From an uncultured Lachnospiraceae bacterium (GTDB taxonomy: Bacteria; Bacillota; Clostridia; Lachnospirales; Lachnospiraceae), in NCBI GenBank assembly GCA_934371505.1, contig CAKRNW010000002.1:1-53961 (forward strand): a DNA stretch of 53,961 bases, read 5' to 3'. The notes beneath the pieces were generated by a model. The model did no database searches, was not told the DNA's origin, and saw nothing but the letters and a program-made list of their open reading frames with translations. Positions 24,719-31,076 of this stretch are shown one piece after another. Both the position numbers and the translations under genes were made by a program. The stretch's first letter is position 1. Each line of letters opens with the position of its first letter.

Positions 24719-24770
24719 CAGGAAGGGTAACCCTGATGGCATACCCTTCTGTTTTTGTACCCTTTTTTAG
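24719..24770 (+). terminator. intra-operon terminator with two alternative 3' arms
   Basis: The arm GGAAGGGTA (24721-24729) can pair with TACCCTTC (24742-24749) followed by TGTTTTTG, or with GTACCCTT (24758-24765) followed by TTTTAG. Both hairpins end in T-rich runs. The element separates the two small upstream genes from znuA and could reduce, or condition, expression of the transporter. Confidence 0.65.
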
Positions 24771-24800
24771 AAAATAAAGACAAAAATGGAGGTTTTATTC

Positions 24801-26384
24801 ATGAAAAAATTTACTTCACTTTTCTTAGCGGTATCATTCGCAGCAGTGGTTCTCACTGCCTGTGGTCAGACCAGATCGGACATTCAGAATGAGGAATCAG
24901 ATACGATTCTGACAGAAACATCCCAGACAGAAACAAGCCAGGAGACTGTTTCCCAAGCAGATAAAGATAGCGACAATAAACTGAAAGTTGTTACAACGAT
25001 ATTTCCAGAATATGATTGGGTAAAACAGATTGCCGGTTCGGAAGTATCAAATATGGAACTTACAATGCTCCTTGACAATGGAGTGGATTTGCATAGCTAC
25101 CAGCCCACTGCAGATGACATTATGAAAATTTCTGACTGCGACATTTTTATTTATGTTGGTGGTGAGTCAGATGAATGGGTCGAGGATGCCTTAAAGGAGG
25201 CTGTCAATAAAGACATGCAGGTCATCAATCTATTGGATGTTTTGAAGGACAGCGTTAAAACAGAAGAATCCATGCCGGGCATGCAGGCGGAGGAAGGACA
25301 TAACCACGGTTATCCCCATTTTGCGGACAGTGACGTACAGAATCGTGACTTGACAGACTGGTCAGGAGAATGGCAGTCGGTATATCCTTATTTTGAGGCA
25401 GGTGACCTTGACGCTGTTATGGAGAAGAAAGCCGAGAATGGTGAGAAGACAGCCGACGAGTATAAGGCTTACTATGAAACAGGCTATAAAACAGATGTAG
25501 AAAAAATTGTGATTGATGGAGAAAACAGTACCATGGAGTTCACAAAAAATGGAACTCCTGCAAAAGCAGTTTACGAGTACAAAGGGTATCAGATTTATGA
25601 TTATGAATCCGGCAGCCGTGGTGTGCGTTATTTCTTTGAGACAGTCAGCGGATCTGCTGATGCCCCTAAATATGTGCAATTTAGTGACCATGGCATTGCC
25701 CCTGGAAAAGCAGAACATTTTCATATCTATGCTGGAAATGAGAGTTTTGATGCTTTGTCAGAAGAAATGGAAAACTGGCCGACTTACTATCCTGCAGATA
25801 TGACAGGTTCAGAAATCGCTGAAGATATGTTGGAACATGAGGAAAAAGAATACGATGAACATGTATGGCTCTCATTAAAAAATGCACAGACATTGTGTAA
25901 TGCAATCGCAAACGCTTTAGAAACAGCGGATCCAGCCCACAAAGATAATTATGCAGCAAATGCGGTTTCTTATATCGAGAGTCTGGCATCCCTTGATGCA
26001 CAGTATCAGGAAACCGTGTCAGATGCACCCCAAAAGACATTGCTTTTTGGTGATCGGTTCCCGTTCCGCTATCTGGTGGATGATTACGGACTGAACTATT
26101 ATGCCGCTTTTGCCGGATGCTCCGCTGAGAGTGAGGCAAGCTTTGAAACAATTTCTTTCCTGGCAAAAAAGATGGATGAACTTGGTTTGAAAAACATCAT
26201 GACTATTGAAAAGTCTGACCAGAAAATTGCGAAAACCATTTTGGAAAATACAAATGAGAAAAATCAGAAAATCTTCACATTAGATTCGATGCAGTCTACG
26301 ACCTCTGAGGATGTTGCAAGTGGAACAACGTATCTTTCTGTTATGGAGAGTAATTTGAATATTTTAAAAGAGGCACTGCAGTAG
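24801..26384 (+). CDS. zinc-binding lipoprotein: ZnuA with a ZinT domain nested inside
   Basis: The 527-aa lipoprotein (lipobox LTAC, C21) should capture zinc for the ZnuBC transporter. Residues about 60-160 are the first ZnuA lobe, with the ligand motif HSYQP (H98). Residues about 172-346 are a full ZinT domain: DVQNRDLTDWSGEWQSVYP, and the zinc ligands in FSDHGIAP (H297) and HFHI (H306, H308). ZnuA then resumes at DEHVWLSL (H354) and runs to the end. ZinT thus occupies the place of the His-rich loop. In AdcA of streptococci ZinT is instead C-terminal. The third ZnuA His (HDAY type) reads GDRF (D418). ATG 24801 has GGAGG upstream. Confidence 0.9.
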   Translation: MKKFTSLFLAVSFAAVVLTACGQTRSDIQNEESDTILTETSQTETSQETVSQADKDSDNKLKVVTTIFPEYDWVKQIAGSEVSNMELTMLLDNGVDLHSYQPTADDIMKISDCDIFIYVGGESDEWVEDALKEAVNKDMQVINLLDVLKDSVKTEESMPGMQAEEGHNHGYPHFADSDVQNRDLTDWSGEWQSVYPYFEAGDLDAVMEKKAENGEKTADEYKAYYETGYKTDVEKIVIDGENSTMEFTKNGTPAKAVYEYKGYQIYDYESGSRGVRYFFETVSGSADAPKYVQFSDHGIAPGKAEHFHIYAGNESFDALSEEMENWPTYYPADMTGSEIAEDMLEHEEKEYDEHVWLSLKNAQTLCNAIANALETADPAHKDNYAANAVSYIESLASLDAQYQETVSDAPQKTLLFGDRFPFRYLVDDYGLNYYAAFAGCSAESEASFETISFLAKKMDELGLKNIMTIEKSDQKIAKTILENTNEKNQKIFTLDSMQSTTSEDVASGTTYLSVMESNLNILKEALQ

Positions 26385-26392
26385 GAGGAGTT

Positions 26393-27106
26393 ATGGAACA
26401 GGTTTCCTGTAAAAATCTGGCAATTGGATATGACGGAAAGGTACTGCTGCAAAATATTAATTTTTCTGTAAAAGAGGGAGATTATCTTTGTATTATTGGA
26501 GAAAATGGTTCTGGTAAATCCACCTTGATGAAAACCTTACTTCACTTACAACAGCCAGTCAGTGGAACGATTGCGTTGAGCGGAGGAGTAAAAAGCAGGG
26601 AGATTGGATATCTGCCCCAGCAAACAGTGATACAAAAGGATTTTCCTGCATCCGTGAGAGAAATTGTTCTCTCCGGATGCCAGAACTGTATTGGCATCCG
26701 TCCGTTTTATAACAGGTCAGAGAAAAAACGCGCCAATGACATGATGGAAAAGCTGCAGATTGCAAATCTTGCAAACAGATGCTACCGGGAATTGTCTGGG
26801 GGACAACAGCAGCGTGTCTTGCTTGCAAGAGCGTTATGCGCAACCAGGAAATTGTTGTTATTGGATGAACCGGTTTCTGGACTTGACCCGAAAGTGACGG
26901 ATGAGATGTATCGTCTCATTGAAAAACTAAACTATGAGGACAAAATTACAATTATCATGATTTCCCATGACATCAGAGCAGCAATGCAATATGCCAGCCA
27001 TATCCTGAGTTTGGGAGAAAGCGTATTTTATGGGACAAGACAGGAATATGAAACTGATAATAGGCTGGAAGAAATGCATCCGTTACGATTGTGTCAAACT
27101 GGTTAG
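26393..27106 (+). CDS. znuC: zinc ABC transporter ATP-binding protein ZnuC
   Basis: The 237-aa ATPase has Walker A GENGSGKST, signature LSGGQQQRV, and Walker B LLLDEPVSGLDP. It powers metal import through the permease encoded at 27304. It starts 8 bp after the lipoprotein gene with GGAGG just before the ATG. Its last 16 bp overlap the reading frame of a CobW C-terminal fragment, which may mark a deletion junction. Confidence 0.93.
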   Translation: MEQVSCKNLAIGYDGKVLLQNINFSVKEGDYLCIIGENGSGKSTLMKTLLHLQQPVSGTIALSGGVKSREIGYLPQQTVIQKDFPASVREIVLSGCQNCIGIRPFYNRSEKKRANDMMEKLQIANLANRCYRELSGGQQQRVLLARALCATRKLLLLDEPVSGLDPKVTDEMYRLIEKLNYEDKITIIMISHDIRAAMQYASHILSLGESVFYGTRQEYETDNRLEEMHPLRLCQTG

Positions 27107-27285
27107 CAGTATTTGACGAGAAAACAAAAAAACAGACGATACAAAAGCGTCCGGAAGTTATGAATGATTGGGATGAAAAATATGGAGACCGTTTTAACCA
27201 GATAGTGTTTATTGGCAAAAATCTGAATAAGGAACAAATATGTGACAGATTACAGAGATGCTTTTATGAGGAGCAGAAAGAGTGA
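27091..27285 (+). pseudogene. orphan CobW C-terminal domain (fragment of a COG0523 GTPase)
   Basis: The 64 codons read as the end of a CobW/COG0523 metallochaperone: 'WLAVFDEKTKKQTIQKRPEVMNDWDEKYGDRFNQIVFIGKNLNKEQICDRLQRCF', with the typical WDxxYGDRxNQIVFIG core. The GTPase domain (Walker A, CxCC) is absent anywhere upstream; instead the frame runs back into the 3' end of znuC and meets a stop at 27061. The only early start is GTG without a ribosome binding site. It is most simply the remnant of a zinc-related GTPase gene deleted in place; expression as a stand-alone small domain is possible. Confidence 0.65.
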
Positions 27286-27303
27286 AAACAGGAGGTGTGC
27301 TGC

Positions 27304-28146
27304 TTGATTCAGAAATTAAGCTTTTATTTTCAATATCCATTTGTAAGATATGCGTTGATTGTAGGAGTGCTGATTGCACTTTGTTCTTCTTTACTGGGGG
27401 TCACATTAGTTCTAAAACGTTTTTCTTTTATAGGAGATGGCTTGTCTCATGTTGCTTTTGGGGCCATGGCGATTGCAGCTGTTCTCAATTTTACAAATAA
27501 AATGATATTTATTTTACCGGTGACGATTCTCTGTGCTGTTTTGCTGCTGAAGACAGGACAGAATACGAAGATTAAAGGTGATGCAGCGATTGCCATGATT
27601 TCGGTGGGAGCACTGGCAATCGGTTATCTGCTTATGAATTTATTTTCTACAGGTCCTAATCTTTCGGGAGATGTATGTAGTACCCTGTTTGGCTCAACCT
27701 CCATATTAACGTTGACGAAGGGGCAGGTAGTATTGTGCAGTGTCTTATCCGTTATTGTTGTACTTATTTTTGTGCTGTTTTATAACAAAATCTTTTGCGT
27801 TACCTTTGATGAGACTTTTGCAAAAGCAACTGGAATGAGAACGGATCTATATAATCTGCTGATAGCGATAATTACAGCGGTAATTATTGTTCTTGCCATG
27901 AACTTAGTAGGTTCTTTATTGATTTCAGCCTTGGTAATATTTCCGGCATTGTCAGCGATGCGTGTGTATAAGACTTTTATGAGTGTTACCATTTGCTCTG
28001 TAGTATTATCTGTACTATGTGCGCTTATGGGGATTTTAGTATCAATTTTGGCAGGAACACCAGTAGGCTCGACAATTGTGGCAATCGATATTGCAGCATT
28101 TATAGTTAGCTGCATTATTGGAAAAGTAGTAGGAGGCAAAGCATGA
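27304..28146 (+). CDS. znuB: zinc ABC transporter permease ZnuB
   Basis: The 280-aa ABC-3 family permease has about eight transmembrane segments, with typical SFIGDGLSHVAFGAMAIA near the N-terminus and GSLLISALVIFPALSAMR for ATPase contact. The start is TTG at 27304, with GGAGG 8 nt upstream; the longer GTG reading begins within that site. It overlaps the following lipoprotein gene by ATGA. Confidence 0.93.
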   Translation: MIQKLSFYFQYPFVRYALIVGVLIALCSSLLGVTLVLKRFSFIGDGLSHVAFGAMAIAAVLNFTNKMIFILPVTILCAVLLLKTGQNTKIKGDAAIAMISVGALAIGYLLMNLFSTGPNLSGDVCSTLFGSTSILTLTKGQVVLCSVLSVIVVLIFVLFYNKIFCVTFDETFAKATGMRTDLYNLLIAIITAVIIVLAMNLVGSLLISALVIFPALSAMRVYKTFMSVTICSVVLSVLCALMGILVSILAGTPVGSTIVAIDIAAFIVSCIIGKVVGGKA

Positions 28147-28787
28147 GGAATACGAGAAATGGAATGATTCTTTTCTTATGTATGCTGCTGGCAACTGGAT
28201 GTGGAATGAGTAGAACTGACAGGAAGGGTGTCAGTAACACAAATACTGTTAATGAAGTAATCAATGAGCAGATAGATAGCGAAAAGGAAAAAGAAGAGAC
28301 AGAAACGGAAAAAGCGGAGGATACCGCAGATACTATCGAATCAGAAGGTACAAAAACTATGATCGAAGAAAACATAGAAAATGTTGCTAAAGAAGAAGTA
28401 TCAGATGCGCAGAAAATAGAAACGACAGTCGATTACGACCTCACACAGATGGGAAGTGATATGGTATATGCAACCGTATATCAGATGATGGCTTTTCCAG
28501 AAGACTATGAAGGAAAAAGATTTCGCATTGACGGTAATTTTTACGTGGCCTATTACGAACCCACACAAAAGTACTATTTTTATTGCATGATCCAAGACGC
28601 AACAGCCTGTTGTGCGCAGGGGATGGAATTTGTGTGGGGGGATGGAACACACCAATACCCGGATGACTATCCAGCCGATGAGTCAGAAGTTGTAGTAGAA
28701 GGAACTTTTGAAACCTATCGGGAAGAAGGGGATGAGAGTCTATATTGCAGGCTATCTGATGCAACTTTAGAATTACAAAATAAATAA
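28143..28787 (+). CDS. lipoprotein with C-terminal CCAQG domain (unrecognised function)
   Basis: The 214-aa protein has a signal peptide with a lipobox-like LATGC (C20), an acidic and low-complexity linker (about 30-92), and a compact C-terminal domain. That domain reads 'DYEGKRFRIDGNFYVAYYEPTQKYYFYCMIQDATACCAQGMEFVW' and resembles OB-fold domains seen in zinc-regulated membrane proteins (TIGR03943/DUF1980-like); the similarity is weak and by eye. Cysteines C148, C156 and C157 could bind metal. It overlaps znuB by 4 bp and closes the zinc operon, so an extracellular metal-relay role is plausible. Confidence 0.75.
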   Translation: MRNTRNGMILFLCMLLATGCGMSRTDRKGVSNTNTVNEVINEQIDSEKEKEETETEKAEDTADTIESEGTKTMIEENIENVAKEEVSDAQKIETTVDYDLTQMGSDMVYATVYQMMAFPEDYEGKRFRIDGNFYVAYYEPTQKYYFYCMIQDATACCAQGMEFVWGDGTHQYPDDYPADESEVVVEGTFETYREEGDESLYCRLSDATLELQNK

Positions 28788-28816
28788 TGAAAACCTATGT
28801 AAGTTAGCAAATAGAT

Positions 28817-28846
28817 AAGCTGTTACTGTCTCGGTAGCAGCTTTTT
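28817..28846 (+). terminator. terminator of the zinc operon
   Basis: AAGCTGTTAC (28817-28826) pairs with GTAGCAGCTT (28834-28843 region; one G-U pair) around the loop TGTCTCG and is followed by TTTT. Confidence 0.75.
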
Positions 28847-28864
28847 AAGTTTATAGAAAATACA

Positions 28865-28878
28865 AGAACAAATGTTCG
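28865..28878 (+). promoter_or_regulatory. LexA (DinR) SOS box upstream of uvrB
   Basis: AGAACAAATGTTCG agrees with the Gram-positive LexA consensus CGAAC-N4-GTTCG in all but the first base; GAAC and GTTC are perfect. It lies 8 bp upstream of the -35 hexamer of the uvrB promoter. Confidence 0.8.
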
Positions 28879-28886
28879 CGGAATTC

Positions 28887-28915
28887 TGGACATTTAAAAT
28901 TCATTGTGGTAATAT
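28887..28915 (+). promoter_or_regulatory. promoter of uvrBA
   Basis: TGGACA (28887-28892) and TAATAT (28910-28915) have 17-bp spacing, just downstream of the LexA box and about 90 bp before the uvrB start. Confidence 0.6.
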
Positions 28916-29008
28916 GACTATGTTTCAATATTTGGGCGAAACCTATATTGATGCAAACAGGATTTGTAAAACATAGAAAACCATTCTCGTTACACATTGG
29001 GAGCAATT

Positions 29009-30994
29009 ATGGATCATTTTGTACTTCACAGCGAGTATCAACCCACCGGTGACCAGCCCCAGGCAATCGCAGAACTGGTGGAAGGCTTTCAGAAAGGCAA
29101 CCAGTTCCAGACCCTTCTGGGTGTCACCGGCTCCGGCAAAACCTTCACCATGGCCAATGTCATCGCAGCATTGAATAAACCAACCCTGGTCATCGCCCAT
29201 AATAAGACCTTGGCAGGACAGCTCTACGGCGAGTTCAAAGAATTTTTCCCGGAAAATGCGGTAGAATACTTTGTATCCTATTATGACTATTACCAGCCGG
29301 AGGCGTACATCCCGTCCTCCGACACCTATATTGCCAAGGATTCCGCTATCAACGATGAAATTGATAAACTCCGGCTTTCTGCCACTGCGTCCCTCACAGA
29401 ACGCCGGGATGTGGTGGTTGTGGCATCCGTATCCTGTATCTACGGTTTGGGAAGTCCTGATGAGTTCCACGATATGACGGTTTCCCTCCGTCCTGGCATG
29501 GAAGTGGACCGGGACACGGTGATCCGTGGACTCATTGACATGCAGTACGAGCGGAATGATATGGATTTACAGCGCGGACGGTTCCGGGTACGGGGAGATG
29601 TACTGGAAATCATGCCTGCCCAAGGCAGTGACTTTGTGATCCGCGTGGAGTTTTTCGGAGACGAAATTGATAGAATCTGTGAGGCGGATCCTCTGACCGG
29701 TCAGCTTTGCAGCACCTTGGAGCATGTGAGCATTTTCCCTGCCTCCCATTATGTGGTGGCACAGGAGAAGATTAACGAGGCATGCAGACACATTGAGGCG
29801 GAACTGGAAGAAAGAGTCCGCTATTTCAAAGGTGAGGATAAATTGCTGGAGGCCCAGAGAATTTCCGAGCGCACCAATTTTGATATTGAAATGTTACGGG
29901 AGACGGGGTTCTGCTCCGGCATTGAAAACTATTCCCGGCATCTCAACGGGTTACCGGCAGGGGCTCCCCCTTATACCCTCCTGGATTTCTTTACCGATGA
30001 TTTCCTCATTATTGTGGACGAGTCCCATATGACCATTCCCCAGATCCGTGGTATGTACGCCGGTGACCGTTCCCGTAAGAATACCCTGGTGGATTACGGT
30101 TTTCGTCTGCCCTCGGCACTGGATAACCGTCCTCTTTGTTTTGAAGAATTTGAAAGCCATATTGACCAGATGCTCTTCGTATCAGCAACCCCTTCGGTTT
30201 ATGAGCAGGAGCATGAGCTGCTGCGCACGGAGCAGATTATCCGACCTACCGGACTTCTTGACCCGGAAATCACAGTGAAACCCGTAGAGGGACAAATTGA
30301 TGATTTAGTCACGGAAGTAAATAAAGAAATTGCCCGGCACAACAAGATTTTAGTCACCACTCTGACGAAACGGATGGCAGAGGATCTCACCGATTACATG
30401 AGAGAGGTGGGAATCCGTGTGAAATATCTTCATTCCGATATTGATACTCTGGAACGGGCAGAGATTATCCGGGATATGCGTCTGGATGTCTTTGATGTGC
30501 TGGTGGGTATTAACCTCTTACGGGAAGGACTGGACATCCCGGAGATTTCCCTAGTGGCCATTCTGGATGCGGACAAAGAAGGCTTCTTACGTTCCGAAAC
30601 CTCACTGATTCAGACGGTGGGACGGGCTGCACGAAATGCCCAGGGACGGGTTATCATGTATGCGGATACCATCACGGACTCCATGCGGAATGCCATTGAG
30701 GAGACAAATCGACGCCGCACCATCCAGCAGAAATATAACGAGGAACATGGCATCACCCCCCAGACTATTAAGAAAGCAGTCCGGGATTTGATCAGCATTT
30801 CCAAGGCCATTGCCAAGGAAGAGGCACGTTTCGAGAAAGACCCGGAATCCATGAGCCGGAAGGAACTGGAGAAACTGATTGCCGATATACAGAAGAAGAT
30901 GAAAAAAGCAGCCGCAGAGCTGGACTTCGAGACAGCCGCAGAGCTGCGTGACAAGATGATGGAACTGAAAACGCAATTACTAAAGATGGAATAA
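29009..30994 (+). CDS. uvrB: excinuclease ABC subunit B
   Basis: The 661-aa helicase-like damage-verification subunit of nucleotide excision repair has Walker A GVTGSGKT, the beta-hairpin YYDYYQPEAYIP, DESH, helicase motifs V/VI (LLREGLDIPE, QTVGRAARN), and a C-terminal UVR domain that contacts UvrC. ATG 29009 is preferred over an in-frame TTG at 28997; GGGAG lies 5 nt upstream. It is paired with uvrA 80 bp downstream, and a LexA box lies upstream. uvrC is not in the window. Confidence 0.97.
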   Translation: MDHFVLHSEYQPTGDQPQAIAELVEGFQKGNQFQTLLGVTGSGKTFTMANVIAALNKPTLVIAHNKTLAGQLYGEFKEFFPENAVEYFVSYYDYYQPEAYIPSSDTYIAKDSAINDEIDKLRLSATASLTERRDVVVVASVSCIYGLGSPDEFHDMTVSLRPGMEVDRDTVIRGLIDMQYERNDMDLQRGRFRVRGDVLEIMPAQGSDFVIRVEFFGDEIDRICEADPLTGQLCSTLEHVSIFPASHYVVAQEKINEACRHIEAELEERVRYFKGEDKLLEAQRISERTNFDIEMLRETGFCSGIENYSRHLNGLPAGAPPYTLLDFFTDDFLIIVDESHMTIPQIRGMYAGDRSRKNTLVDYGFRLPSALDNRPLCFEEFESHIDQMLFVSATPSVYEQEHELLRTEQIIRPTGLLDPEITVKPVEGQIDDLVTEVNKEIARHNKILVTTLTKRMAEDLTDYMREVGIRVKYLHSDIDTLERAEIIRDMRLDVFDVLVGINLLREGLDIPEISLVAILDADKEGFLRSETSLIQTVGRAARNAQGRVIMYADTITDSMRNAIEETNRRRTIQQKYNEEHGITPQTIKKAVRDLISISKAIAKEEARFEKDPESMSRKELEKLIADIQKKMKKAAAELDFETAAELRDKMMELKTQLLKME

Positions 30995-31035
30995 CGATGC
31001 CCTGGCGGTTTTGCGAATGGGGTCTGAATCGTGAT
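30992..31035 (+). repeat. degenerate partial copy of the structured repeat
   Basis: GCGGTTTTGCGAATG (31005-31019) is identical to 14304-14318 and is followed by GGGTCTGAATCGTGA, close to the right end of the complete element (GTGGTTCTGAATAGTTA). Both copies also share TAACGATG beginning at the upstream stop codon, so this may be an internally deleted element instead of a random match. It lies between uvrB and uvrA. Confidence 0.55.
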
Positions 31036-31076
31036 AAAGAAATAAAACAGTTATGATAGAAAGGCATGGTAACAAC

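Noticed and set aside
27282..27500. 72-codon frame at the start of znuB
   Set aside because: Out-of-frame reading within the clearly conserved znuB sequence.
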